Source of the DNA: Hyphomicrobiales bacterium | Lineage (GTDB): Bacteria; Pseudomonadota; Alphaproteobacteria; Rhizobiales; Xanthobacteraceae | Assembly: GCA_016201085.1 (NCBI GenBank) | Contig: JACQDO010000286.1 | Location: 1 to 14,504, forward strand | Reading direction: 5' to 3' | DNA length: 14,504 nt | Shown here: positions 5,963 through 14,068 of the stretch, one piece after another | Position numbering within the stretch: the first letter of the stretch is position 1 | Layout: every line of letters begins with the position of its first letter | The notes under the pieces: generated by a model | Database searches by the model: none | Seen by the model: only the letters and a program-made list of their open reading frames with translations | Told to the model about the DNA's origin: nothing | Program-made: the position numbers and the translations under genes

Positions 5963-8455
5963 ATGGGACTTAGTGTGCGGTTAGTTCGGGGACTGGCCCT
6001 TTGCTGCGTTGTCCTCGGGGGAATGCTTGCCGGTGCGACGTGCTTGACGGTGGCCACGTCAAGCGTCGCAGTGGCGCAGACGGCTAATTCCATCGCCGTG
6101 GAGGGAAACCGGCGCGTCGAAGCCGAGACCATTCGCTCCTATTTCAAGAACGGCCCCGGCGGCCGCCTCGGCCCGCAGGAAATCGACGAGGCGCTCAAGG
6201 CGCTTTACGGCACCGGGCTGTTTGCCGACGTCCATATCAGTCAGCCGGGTGGCCGTCTGGTGGTTGCCGTGGTGGAAAATCCGGTGATCAACCGGGTAGC
6301 CTTCGAAGGCAACAAGAAAGCCAAGGACGAGCAACTCAAGGTCGAAGTGCAGTCGAAGCCGCGCGGTACCCTGTCAAGGCCGACCGTGCAGGCCGACGTA
6401 CAGCGCATCATCGAGATTTATCATCGCAGCGGCCGTTTCGACGTGCGGGTCGTGCCCAAGATCATCGAGCTGCCGAACAATCGCGTCGATCTGGTGTTCG
6501 AGATCAGCGAAGGGGAGAAGACGGGCGTCAAGGATATCCGCTTCGAAGGCGCCAAGGCGTTCTCGCGCGGCCGCCTCAAGGATGTGATCAAGAGTTCGGA
6601 AAGCAATTGGCTCAGCTTCCTGCAAACCACCGACATCTACGATCCCGATCGCGTCGAAGCCGACCGCGACCTGCTGCGCCGCTTCTATCTCAAGCACGGC
6701 TATGCCGACGTGCGCATCGTCTCGGCGGTCGGCGAGTACGATCCGGCCAAGAAGGGCTTCATCATCACTTTCACCATCGACGAGGGCGGCCAGTATCGCG
6801 TCGGCACCGTCGATGTCATCTCCAACGTGCACGCCATCGATCCGGCCACGCTGCGCGGCAGGCTCAAGCTCAGCAACGGCAGCGTATACAACGCCGAACT
6901 GGTCGAGAAATCGGTCGAGGCAATGACGATCGAGGCCGCCAAGCGCGGCTACGCCTTTGCCACCGTGCGCCCGCGCGGCGACCGCAATTTCGAGAGCAAG
7001 ACCATCAATCTCGCCTTCGTGGTCGAGGAAGGCACGCGCGCCTATATCGAGCGCATCAATATCATTGGCAACATTCGCACCCGCGATTACGTGATCCGCC
7101 GCGAATTCGATATCAGCGAAGGCGACGCCTATAACCGCGCCCTCATCGACCGCGCCGAACGCCGGTTGAAGAACCTGAACTACTTCAAGAGCGTCAAGAT
7201 CACCAACGAGCCGGGCTCGGCGCCGGATCGCGTCGTCATCAATATCAATATCGAGGAAATGCCGACCGGCGAATTCTCGGTCGCCGGCGGTTTCTCCACC
7301 GCCGATGGCTTCATGGGCGAAGTCAGCGTCGCCGACCGCAATCTCCTGGGACGTGGCCAGTATGCCAAGGCCTCCGTGCAATTCGGCCAGCGCACGCGCG
7401 GCATCGACCTGTCCTTCGTCGAGCCCTATCTGATGGGCTATCGCATGGCCGGCGGCATCGATCTGTTCGCGCGGCAAAACCTGGCGTCGTCCTATGTCTC
7501 CTACAACAGCCAAACCGTCGGCACCAATCTTCGCCTAGGCTTTGCGCTGACCGAAGAGCTGGCGTTCGCGCCGCGTTATTCGATCTACCAGCAGAAGATC
7601 ACGCTGCCGGATGCGCTTAACAACTGTATTCTTTCGAGTAATGCTCTGGTCAACGGCGGCAGCGGCGTAACGAGGACCAATGAAGGCGTGTTCAACGCGG
7701 CACAAAATACAGATACGGTTGTCAATCCGGGTACACAAGGGGGCTGCTACTACGATGGCGAAGCCACGCTTGCCGTGCGCAAGGAGCTCGCCAACGGCGC
7801 CGTTATGGTATCCTTGGTCGGCTATTCGCTGGCCTACAGCACGCTGGACAACAACAAGGCGCCGACCAGCGGCCTTTATGCCGAACTCAAGCAGGACTTC
7901 GCCGGCGTCGGCGGCGACGTGAATTTCATTCGCACTACGGCGGAAACGCGCACCTACCACGAAATCTACCCCGACGTCGTCGGCGTGCTGAAATTGCAGG
8001 GCGGTCATGTGACAGGCTGGGGAAGCAGGGATCTGCGTATGCTGGATCATTTCCAGATGGGCCCCAACCTGGTACGCGGGTTCAGTCCCGCCGGTCTTGG
8101 TCCGCGCGACCTGACGCCGGGCACGACCAACGATGCGCTCGGCGGCAGCATGTTTTGGGGTGCGAGCGTCGAAGCGCAGACGCCGCTCTATTTCCTGCCG
8201 AAGGAAGTCGGCATCAAGCTCGCGGCCTTCGCCGACGCCGGCTCGCTGTTCAACTATAGAGGCCCGACCAGTTGGAACGTAACCGGTGAGACGCTGACAG
8301 TTGCCGATTCCAATGCGGTCCGCTCGTCCGTCGGTATGGGTTTGATCTGGGATTCGCCGCTCGGCCCGCTGCGTTTCGATTTGGCCTACCCGATCACCAA
8401 GGAAAGCTACGATCGGACTCAGATCTTCCGCTTCAGCGGCGGCACAAGGTTCTGA
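5963..8455 (+). CDS. bamA: Outer membrane protein assembly factor BamA (Omp85 family)
   Basis: Core of the BAM complex, which folds and inserts beta-barrel proteins into the outer membrane. The 830-residue product starts with a signal peptide: basic residues at 6 and 9, a hydrophobic core, and cleavage likely after Ala38 in AVAQT. Five POTRA repeats fill about residues 41-432, for example IAVEGNRRVEAETI, INRVAFEGNKKAKDE and IERINIIGNIRTRDYVIRRE. The barrel (about 433-830) starts near EFSVAGGFSTADGFMGEVS, carries the conserved loop-6 motif VRGF (704-707), and ends in the terminal Phe expected of the beta signal. ATG 5963 is chosen over an in-frame TTG at 5957 because AAAAGGG (5946-5952) is better spaced from it. 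Residues 553-597 form a Gly/Asn-rich stretch bounded by Cys555 and Cys595, probably an extracellular loop. A 61-base gap leads to lpxD. Confidence 0.97.
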   Translation: MGLSVRLVRGLALCCVVLGGMLAGATCLTVATSSVAVAQTANSIAVEGNRRVEAETIRSYFKNGPGGRLGPQEIDEALKALYGTGLFADVHISQPGGRLVVAVVENPVINRVAFEGNKKAKDEQLKVEVQSKPRGTLSRPTVQADVQRIIEIYHRSGRFDVRVVPKIIELPNNRVDLVFEISEGEKTGVKDIRFEGAKAFSRGRLKDVIKSSESNWLSFLQTTDIYDPDRVEADRDLLRRFYLKHGYADVRIVSAVGEYDPAKKGFIITFTIDEGGQYRVGTVDVISNVHAIDPATLRGRLKLSNGSVYNAELVEKSVEAMTIEAAKRGYAFATVRPRGDRNFESKTINLAFVVEEGTRAYIERINIIGNIRTRDYVIRREFDISEGDAYNRALIDRAERRLKNLNYFKSVKITNEPGSAPDRVVININIEEMPTGEFSVAGGFSTADGFMGEVSVADRNLLGRGQYAKASVQFGQRTRGIDLSFVEPYLMGYRMAGGIDLFARQNLASSYVSYNSQTVGTNLRLGFALTEELAFAPRYSIYQQKITLPDALNNCILSSNALVNGGSGVTRTNEGVFNAAQNTDTVVNPGTQGGCYYDGEATLAVRKELANGAVMVSLVGYSLAYSTLDNNKAPTSGLYAELKQDFAGVGGDVNFIRTTAETRTYHEIYPDVVGVLKLQGGHVTGWGSRDLRMLDHFQMGPNLVRGFSPAGLGPRDLTPGTTNDALGGSMFWGASVEAQTPLYFLPKEVGIKLAAFADAGSLFNYRGPTSWNVTGETLTVADSNAVRSSVGMGLIWDSPLGPLRFDLAYPITKESYDRTQIFRFSGGTRF

Positions 8456-8460
8456 TCGTG

Positions 8461-8475
8461 GCCGCCCTCGGCGGC
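8461..8475 (+). other. GC-rich hairpin between bamA and lpxD
   Basis: GCCGCC (8461-8466) and GGCGGC (8470-8475) are perfect inverted arms around a CTC loop, five bases after the bamA stop. The downstream sequence is ACGCGATTATTTC, which has no clean T-run. It may act as a weak attenuator or as an mRNA 3'-end stabiliser that sets different levels for bamA and the lpx genes. The structure is seen; the role is inference. Confidence 0.4.
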
Positions 8476-8516
8476 ACGCGATTATTTCATAGAGAGCGAG
8501 TCAGGTTCTAGCTCGC

Positions 8517-9575
8517 ATGAACGAGCCGGTATTCTTACGACATAGCCGCGGTCTCACGCTGGAGGTGGTCGCCGGCCTCGTCGGCGCCACGCTGCCGCCG
8601 GCGCCGGCGCATGCGCGTCGCATCGTCAATGTCGCGCCGCTCGATCGCGCGGCGCCCTGCGACCTCAGCTTCTTCGACCACCGCAAATACTGCGGCGTGG
8701 CGGCGGCGACGCATGCCGGCGCCTGCCTGACCACGGCGGAGCTCGCCAAGGAACTGCCGGCGCGGGTGGTGGCGCTCATCGTGCGCGAGCCCTATCGCGC
8801 CTTCGTGACGGTGGCGCGCGAAATGTTCGCGCATGCATTGCGGCCATCCTCGCTTGCTCCCGTGGGCGAGATCAAGGGCGCCCATGTGCATGCCACAGCG
8901 CGGCTGGAAGACGGCGTGACCATCGAGCCCGGCGCGGTGGTGGGGCCGCGCGCCGAGATCGGCTCCGGCACGGTGATCGGCGCCAATGCCGTGATCGGGG
9001 ACGAGGTGCGGATTGGGCGCGACTGTTCAATAGGCGCCGGGGCGGTGCTTGCCGCTACGCTGGTCGGCGATCGCGTCATTATCCATCCGGGCTGCAAGCT
9101 CGGACAGGACGGCTTCGGCTTCGTCATGGGCGGCAAAGGCCACCTCAAGGTGCCGCAAATCGGCCGAGTCATCATCCAGGACGACGTCGAAATCGGCGCC
9201 GGCACCACCGTCGATCGCGGCGCCATACGCGATACCGTGATCGGCGAGGGCACCAAGATCGACAACCTGGTCCAGGTAGGCCACAATGTCAGTATTGGCC
9301 GGCACTGCATTCTGGTGGCGTTCACGGGCATTTCCGGCAGTTCGACGATCGAGGACTTTGTCGTGTTGGGCGCACGTGTCGGCCTGAACAACAATGTCAC
9401 GATCGGCGAAGGGGCGCAGATCGCCGCGACCAGCAATGTCCACGGCGAGGTGCCGGCAGGTGCGCGCTGGGGCGGCACGCCGGCCAAGCCGGTGAAACTG
9501 TGGTTCCGCGAGATGATGATGCTTCGACGACTTGCCCGCGGCAAAAACGGCGCCGGCGCGGAAGCGGACGAATGA
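8517..9575 (+). CDS. lpxD: UDP-3-O-(3-hydroxyacyl)glucosamine N-acyltransferase
   Basis: Transfers a 3-hydroxyacyl chain from acyl-ACP to the 2-amino group of UDP-3-O-acylglucosamine, the third step of lipid A synthesis, in the cytoplasm. The 352-residue product has the LpxD-specific N-terminal uridine-binding domain (about 1-110). A left-handed beta helix of hexapeptide repeats follows from about 120 to 310, for example [15 protein letters not shown]. The catalytic His is His256 in [11 protein letters not shown], and [10 protein letters not shown] (194-203) is the family substrate segment. The C-terminus RWGGTPAKP followed by an amphipathic helix is also typical. The start ATG 8517 has only a modest AGG about 11 bases upstream. 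The gene lies ten bases before fabZ and opens the lpxD-fabZ-lpxA-lpxI-lpxB block. LpxD forms trimers in known structures. Confidence 0.97.
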   Translation: MNEPVFLRHSRGLTLEVVAGLVGATLPPAPAHARRIVNVAPLDRAAPCDLSFFDHRKYCGVAAATHAGACLTTAELAKELPARVVALIVREPYRAFVTVAREMFAHALRPSSLAPVGEIKGAHVHATARLEDGVTIEPGAVVGPRAEIGSGTVIGANAVIGDEVRIGRDCSIGAGAVLAATLVGDRVIIHPGCKLGQDGFGFVMGGKGHLKVPQIGRVIIQDDVEIGAGTTVDRGAIRDTVIGEGTKIDNLVQVGHNVSIGRHCILVAFTGISGSSTIEDFVVLGARVGLNNNVTIGEGAQIAATSNVHGEVPAGARWGGTPAKPVKLWFREMMMLRRLARGKNGAGAEADE

Positions 9576-9585
9576 GACGATTGCC

Positions 9586-10044
9586 ATGAACGAAGCCGTC
9601 AAAGTGCTGGAAGCGGCCGACATCGCGCAAGTGCTCAAGATGCTGCCGCACCGCTATCCGTTTCTCATGGTCGACCGTGTCATCGACATCCGCGGCGACG
9701 ACCACGGCATCGGCATCAAGAACGTCACCATCAACGAACCGCATTTCCAGGGCCACTTCCCCGGCAATCCGATCTTCCCGGGCGTGCTGATGATCGAAGG
9801 CATGGCGCAGACCGCCGGCGTGCTTTGCATCAAGGCAATCGCCACGCCGCAGCCGAAGACGGTATTTTTCCTGACCATCGACAAGGTCAAGTTCCGCAAG
9901 CCGGTGCGGTCGGGCGACACCATCGAGTACCACATGACAAGAATCGCGCGGCGCAAGACCATGTGGTGGTACCGCGGCGAAGCCAAGGTGGCCGGCCGGA
10001 TAGTGGCCGAGGCCGAGCTCGGCGCCATGATATCCGACTCATGA
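9586..10044 (+). CDS. fabZ: 3-hydroxyacyl-ACP dehydratase FabZ
   Basis: Dehydrates 3-hydroxyacyl-ACP to trans-2-enoyl-ACP in fatty acid elongation. It competes with LpxA and LpxD for 3-hydroxyacyl-ACP, so its place beside them links membrane lipid and lipid A supply. The 152-residue hot-dog-fold product has the signature [13 protein letters not shown] (20-32) and [20 protein letters not shown] (53-72), with catalytic His57 and Glu71. The frame is open upstream to an ATG at 9532 inside lpxD. ATG 9586 is preferred because it gives the standard family length and lies ten bases after the lpxD stop. The stop TGA overlaps the lpxA start in an ATGA junction, so translation is likely coupled. Confidence 0.96.
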   Translation: MNEAVKVLEAADIAQVLKMLPHRYPFLMVDRVIDIRGDDHGIGIKNVTINEPHFQGHFPGNPIFPGVLMIEGMAQTAGVLCIKAIATPQPKTVFFLTIDKVKFRKPVRSGDTIEYHMTRIARRKTMWWYRGEAKVAGRIVAEAELGAMISDS

Positions 10045-10856
10045 GCACCGCTATCATCGATGCCTCGGCACGTATCGAGACGGGAGCGGCGATCGGCCGC
10101 AACGTATCGATCGGTCCCTATTGCACCGTCGGCCCGCATGTCACGGTCGGCGACGATTGCCGGCTTATCGCGCATGTCAACTTGACCGGCCACACCAGTA
10201 TCGGTCCGCGCACCGTCATTCATCCGTTCGCCTCGCTCGGCTCGCCGCCGCAATCGGTTCATTATCGCGGCGGGCCCACCAAACTTGTGGTCGGCGCCGA
10301 CTGCGACATCCGCGAAAACGTCAGTATGAACACCGGCACCGAGGACGGCGGCGGCCTGACGCAAGTCGGCGATGGCTGCTTCTTCATGGTCGGCAGCCAT
10401 GTCGGCCATGACTGCCATGTCGGCAACAAGGTGGTGTTCGCCAACAATACCGTGCTGGGCGGCCATTGCGGCATCGGCGACAATATCGTGTTCGGCGGCG
10501 GCGTCGCCGTGCGTCAGTTCGTGCGCATCGGCCAGGGCGCCATGATCGTGGGCCTCTCCGGCATCCGCGCCGATATCATCCCGTTCGGCATGGCGCAGGG
10601 GCCGCTGGCGTATCTGGTCGGGCTCAATGTGGTCGGCATGCGCCGGCGCGGCTTGAGCAAGGCCGAGATCCATCGCGTGCGCGCGGCCTATCGGGCGATA
10701 TTTTTCGGCGATGGCGAATTCCGCGCGCGGCTCGATCGCGTCGAAGCCGACTATGGCGCCGATGCGCTGGTGGCCAAGATCATCGCCTTCATCCGCGCCG
10801 GAAAACGCCCGCTCACCATGGCGATCAAACGCGGCGAGGCCGACGAGGACTCATGA
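10041..10856 (+). CDS. lpxA: UDP-N-acetylglucosamine O-acyltransferase
   Basis: First step of lipid A synthesis: moves a 3-hydroxyacyl chain from ACP to the 3-OH of UDP-GlcNAc. The 271-residue product is a left-handed beta helix built of hexapeptide repeats from residue 1 to about 190, followed by a helical C-terminal domain. The catalytic His is His123 in [19 protein letters not shown] (118-136), and [20 protein letters not shown] (91-110) is the substrate loop. The linker [22 protein letters not shown] is typical. ATG 10041 is chosen because it overlaps the fabZ stop and gives the exact family N-terminus; the frame stays open further upstream inside fabZ, but that part is not LpxA-like. Acyl chain length cannot be judged safely by eye. 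The stop overlaps the lpxI start. Confidence 0.97.
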   Translation: MSTAIIDASARIETGAAIGRNVSIGPYCTVGPHVTVGDDCRLIAHVNLTGHTSIGPRTVIHPFASLGSPPQSVHYRGGPTKLVVGADCDIRENVSMNTGTEDGGGLTQVGDGCFFMVGSHVGHDCHVGNKVVFANNTVLGGHCGIGDNIVFGGGVAVRQFVRIGQGAMIVGLSGIRADIIPFGMAQGPLAYLVGLNVVGMRRRGLSKAEIHRVRAAYRAIFFGDGEFRARLDRVEADYGADALVAKIIAFIRAGKRPLTMAIKRGEADEDS

Positions 10857-11725
10857 GCGCGCTGCCGCCCGCTAGGCAGGAAGGACCGCTCGCGCTTATT
10901 TGCGGCGGCGGCAGCCTGCCGCTGGCGGTGGCGGATTTCGTCGGCGCGCGCGGCCGTCAGGTACTGCTGTTCCCGCTGCAAGGCATCGCGCGGCCGGAAG
11001 ATTATGCGCAGCGCCCGCATACCTGGGTCCGCATCGCGAAGTTCGGCGCCTTCGCGCGCGCCGCCCGCGCCGCCGGCTGCCATGAATTGGTGCTGATCGG
11101 CTCGCTGGTGCGGCCCGCCTTCTGGCAACTCCGCTTCGATCTGACGACGTTAATGCTGTTGCCGCGGATAGCGGCCGCCTTCCGTGGCGGCGACGATCAT
11201 ATCTTGTCGAGCGGGGCGCGGCTGATCGAGGAGCAGGGCTTCCGTGTGCTCGGTGCGCATGAGGTGGCGCCAGAAATCATGGTGCCGGAAGGTCCGCTTG
11301 GCAGCGCCCAGCCAAACGAGCGAGATCGTGCCGATATCGCCTTGGGGCTGGACTATCTGCACGCCACCGGACCGTTCGACGTCGGGCAGGCGGTGGTGGT
11401 GGCGGGACGGCATGTGCTGGCGGTGGAGGCGGCGGAAGGCACCGACCGGATGCTCGAGCGTATCGCCGCCTTGCGCATGAGCGGCCGCATTCCCGCATCG
11501 ACCGTCGGCGGCGTGCTGGTGAAGGCGCCCAAGCGCGGGCAGGATCGGCGCTTCGATCTGCCCTCGATCGGGCCGCTCACGGTGGCAGGCGCGGTGCGCG
11601 CTGGGCTTGCCGGCATCGCGGTGGTGGCGGGCGGCAGCATTATCGCCGAGCCCTCGCAGCTGGTGCAGGCGGCCGACAAAGCCAATATTTTTGTGGTCGG
11701 CTTGCCGGCCGGACACGAGCAATGA
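10853..11725 (+). CDS. lpxI: UDP-2,3-diacylglucosamine diphosphatase LpxI (DUF1009)
   Basis: Hydrolyses UDP-2,3-diacylglucosamine to lipid X plus UMP. LpxI replaces LpxH in alphaproteobacteria, where it was first shown in Caulobacter. The 290-residue product begins with LALICGGGSLPLAVAD (13-28), typical of the N-terminal domain. It contains the DUF1009 segments ELVLIGSLVRP (78-88), GDDHILSSGARLIEEQGF (113-130) and AVEAAEGTDRML (190-201). The C-terminal catalytic block VLVKAPKRGQDRRFDLPSIG (221-240) has Asp231 and Asp235 as the likely functional acidic residues. It starts at ATG 10853 in an ATGA overlap with lpxA and ends in another such overlap with lpxB. That placement between lpxA and lpxB, together with the motifs, fixes the function. 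Confidence 0.95.
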   Translation: MSALPPARQEGPLALICGGGSLPLAVADFVGARGRQVLLFPLQGIARPEDYAQRPHTWVRIAKFGAFARAARAAGCHELVLIGSLVRPAFWQLRFDLTTLMLLPRIAAAFRGGDDHILSSGARLIEEQGFRVLGAHEVAPEIMVPEGPLGSAQPNERDRADIALGLDYLHATGPFDVGQAVVVAGRHVLAVEAAEGTDRMLERIAALRMSGRIPASTVGGVLVKAPKRGQDRRFDLPSIGPLTVAGAVRAGLAGIAVVAGGSIIAEPSQLVQAADKANIFVVGLPAGHEQ

Positions 11726-12912
11726 GCAACGCGACCGGCCCGCACATCTTCCTGGTGGCCGGCGAGGAATCGGGCGACCGGCTGGGCGCTGCGCTGATCG
11801 CGGCGATCCGGCGGCGTCATCCCGGCGCCAGGTTCTCCGGCGTCGGTGGCGCCCACATGGCCGGAGAGGGCGTCGCCAGCCTATTTGAACTCGGCGATCT
11901 GGCCATTGTCGGCGTTGGCGCGATTGTCACCGGCCTGCCGAAGATCCTCGGCCGCATCACCGCCACCGCCGAGGCGGTCGTTGCCGCCAGGCCCGATGTG
12001 CTGGTCATCGTCGACAGCCCTGAATTCACCCACCGCGTCGCCCGCAAAGTGCGCGCCCGCGCGCCAGCCATCCCCATTGTCGATTATGTCTGTCCGTCGG
12101 TGTGGGCGTGGCGCTCGGGCCGCGCGCGCGCCATGCGCGCTTATGTCGATCATGTGCTGGCGCTGTTGCCGTTCGAGCCGGCGGCGATGCAAAAACTGGG
12201 CGGCCCGCCTTGCACCTTCGTCGGCCATCCGCTGAGCGAGCGGGTCAGCGCTTTACGTCCGAATACCGAGGAGGCGCGCCGGCGTCTGTCCGATCCACCG
12301 CTGCTGCTGGTGCTGCCGGGCAGTCGCGCCGGCGAAATCCGCCGCATGGCGGCGGTGTTCGGGGAGGCGGTGGCGCTGTTGTCCGAGCGCGCAGGCCCGC
12401 TCGAAGTGGTGGTGCCGGCGGTGCCGCGCTTGGCCGAAGCGGTGCACGCGGCGATTGCGTCCTGGCGGGTGCCGGCGCGCATCGTGACGGAGGGGGCGGC
12501 GAAAGACGCTGCCTTCCGCACCGCGCGGGCGGCGCTGTCGAAATCGGGTACCGCGACGCTCGAACTGGCGGTGGCCGGCGTGCCGATGGTGGCGGCCTAC
12601 AAGGTCTCGCTGCTGGAGGAATGGATCGGCCGCACCTTCATCCGGGTGCCGAGCTATATCCTCGCCAATCTGGTGCTGGGCGAGAACGTGGTCCCCGAAT
12701 TCCTGCAGCATTTCTGCACGGCGGAAAGCCTTTCCGGGGCACTACAGCCGCTGCTGGGCGAGACACCCGAGCGGGCCCGCCAACTGGCGGCTTTTACCCG
12801 GCTCGACGCGCTCATGGACATCGGCAAGGCCGCCCCCAGCGACCGTGCCGCAGCGATAGTCCTGGATTGCGCCGTCCCCTTAACCAACCGAAACGCGAAG
12901 CAGTGGCGTTAA
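11722..12912 (+). CDS. lpxB: Lipid-A-disaccharide synthase
   Basis: Peripheral membrane glycosyltransferase (GT19) that joins lipid X and UDP-2,3-diacylglucosamine into the beta-1,6 lipid A disaccharide. The 396-residue product shows IFLVAGEESGDRLGAAL (9-25), GVGG (40-43) and IVDSPEF (96-102, with Asp98 at the position of the essential Asp of the family). It also has CPSVWAWRSGRA (124-135), FVGHPL (166-171), PGSRAGEIRRM (199-209) and SKSGTATLELAVAGVPMVAAY (273-293, nucleotide binding). The start ATG 11722 overlaps the lpxI stop. It is the last gene of the coupled lpx block. In many rhizobia the next gene is gltA; here it is a fabH-type gene 59 bases downstream. Confidence 0.97.
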   Translation: MSNATGPHIFLVAGEESGDRLGAALIAAIRRRHPGARFSGVGGAHMAGEGVASLFELGDLAIVGVGAIVTGLPKILGRITATAEAVVAARPDVLVIVDSPEFTHRVARKVRARAPAIPIVDYVCPSVWAWRSGRARAMRAYVDHVLALLPFEPAAMQKLGGPPCTFVGHPLSERVSALRPNTEEARRRLSDPPLLLVLPGSRAGEIRRMAAVFGEAVALLSERAGPLEVVVPAVPRLAEAVHAAIASWRVPARIVTEGAAKDAAFRTARAALSKSGTATLELAVAGVPMVAAYKVSLLEEWIGRTFIRVPSYILANLVLGENVVPEFLQHFCTAESLSGALQPLLGETPERARQLAAFTRLDALMDIGKAAPSDRAAAIVLDCAVPLTNRNAKQWR

Positions 12913-12971
12913 CGCCCCCAAAAGCGTAGTTTGCCGGGCCGTTTGAAGCCGGCCATGCCCCGGTAGTCAGT

Positions 12972-14033
12972 GTGGAACCTAGCCCTTTGACCATTCCCAA
13001 CCGCGCCGCCATCACCGCCGTCCACGGCTATCTGCCGCCGGACCTGCTGACCAATGCGGAACTGGCCAAGATGGTGGACACCAGCGATGCCTGGATCACC
13101 GAGCGCACCGGCATCAAGGAACGCCACATCCAGAAGGGCGCCGGGCTCGGCACCTCGCATATGGCGGCGGAAGCCGTGCGCGGGCTGTTGCAGAAGACCG
13201 GCACCAAGCCGGAAGAGATCGACCTGCTGATCTGCGCCACCACCACGCCGGACATGCAGTTCCCGTCGACCGCCAACCTTATCTGCGACATGGTCGGCAT
13301 CAAGAACATCGGCAGCTTCGACGTGCAGGCGGCCTGCTCCGGCTTCCTCTATTCGCTGACGATCGCTTCGCAATTCATCGCCAACGGCACCGCCCGCAAG
13401 GTGGTGGTGGTGGGCGCCGACAAGATGTCGACCATCATCGACTACACCGATCGCGCCACCTGCGTGCTGTTCGGCGACGGCGCCGGCGCCGTGCTGCTGG
13501 AGCCCAACACCGGCGGCTACGGCATCATGGACACGCTGATCCGCTCCGACGGCGCCGGCATGATCCATCTGCATCAGAAGGCCGGCGGCAGCCGCATGCC
13601 GGCCTCCGCCGAGACGGTGGCCAAACGGCTGCACTACGTGCATCAGGAAGGCGCCGCGGTCTATAAGTTCGCCATCGCCAAGATGGCCGAGGTCGCCGGC
13701 GAGAGCATGGCGCGCAACAACCTGCGCGGCGACATGATCGACTGGCTGGTGCCGCACCAGGCCAACATGCGCATCATCCATTCCACCGCCGAGCGCATGG
13801 GCATGCCGATGGACAAGGTGATGGTCACCATCCACAAATACGGCAACACCACCAACGCAACGATCCCGCTCTGCCTGTGGGATTACGAAGAGAAGCTGAA
13901 GGCGGGCGACCGCATGCTTTTGGCGGCCTTCGGTGGCGGCTTCACCTGGGCCGGCGTCTATGTGACGTGGGCTTATGACGGCGCCAGCGCGCCCAAGCTC
14001 AACGGCAAGGGCACAAATGGAAAGGGCGGATGA
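12972..14033 (+). CDS. fabH: 3-oxoacyl-ACP synthase III (FabH), Bacteroidota-like type
   Basis: Thiolase-fold enzyme that condenses an acyl-CoA with malonyl-ACP to start fatty acid synthesis. The 353-residue product has the catalytic Cys122 in DVQAACSGFLYSL, His262 in DWLVPHQAN and Asn292 in KYGNTTNATIP. The 30-residue His-Asn spacing matches E. coli FabH. The segments GADKMSTIIDYTDRATC, HLHQKAGGSRMPAS, IPLCLWDYEEKLKAGD and GGGFTWAGVYVTWAYDG resemble, from memory, FabH of Bacteroidota and related phyla more than the alphaproteobacterial form. The start is GTG 12972, the first usable codon after a TAG at 12927, with no strong ribosome binding site; TTG 12987 is an alternative. A Gly/Lys/Asn tail (341-353) extends past the fold. 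GC content is like the neighbours. It could be a second initiating enzyme or act on unusual starter acyl groups; a housekeeping fabH is expected beside plsX elsewhere. Confidence 0.9.
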   Translation: MEPSPLTIPNRAAITAVHGYLPPDLLTNAELAKMVDTSDAWITERTGIKERHIQKGAGLGTSHMAAEAVRGLLQKTGTKPEEIDLLICATTTPDMQFPSTANLICDMVGIKNIGSFDVQAACSGFLYSLTIASQFIANGTARKVVVVGADKMSTIIDYTDRATCVLFGDGAGAVLLEPNTGGYGIMDTLIRSDGAGMIHLHQKAGGSRMPASAETVAKRLHYVHQEGAAVYKFAIAKMAEVAGESMARNNLRGDMIDWLVPHQANMRIIHSTAERMGMPMDKVMVTIHKYGNTTNATIPLCLWDYEEKLKAGDRMLLAAFGGGFTWAGVYVTWAYDGASAPKLNGKGTNGKGG

Positions 14034-14068
14034 AATCCGTCACAGTGTTCGCCCCTGCGACAGATGAA

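Noticed and set aside
6374..7513. A 379-codon open frame on the - strand inside bamA
   Set aside because: It lies wholly antisense to a clear BamA frame. Its sequence is an Ala/Asp/Gly/Val-rich string with no recognisable domain, as expected from the reverse frame of a high-GC gene.
10466..10852. Upstream extension of the lpxI frame into lpxA
   Set aside because: The frame is open, but the extra residues are Arg-rich shadow sequence of lpxA. The ATGA overlap start at 10853 gives the exact DUF1009 N-terminus.
12933..12953. GCCGG / CCGGC inverted repeat between lpxB and fabH as a terminator
   Set aside because: The stem is only five pairs with an 11-base loop and no T-run; it does not support separation of fabH from the lpx transcript.
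12909..13835. A 308-codon open frame on the - strand opposite fabH
   Set aside because: It is His/Gly/Ala-rich without family motifs, and the + strand FabH with its full catalytic triad explains the region.
14034..14068. Bidirectional terminator between the convergent fabH and DUF5615 genes
   Set aside because: No inverted repeat with a T-run on either strand could be found in the 35-base gap.
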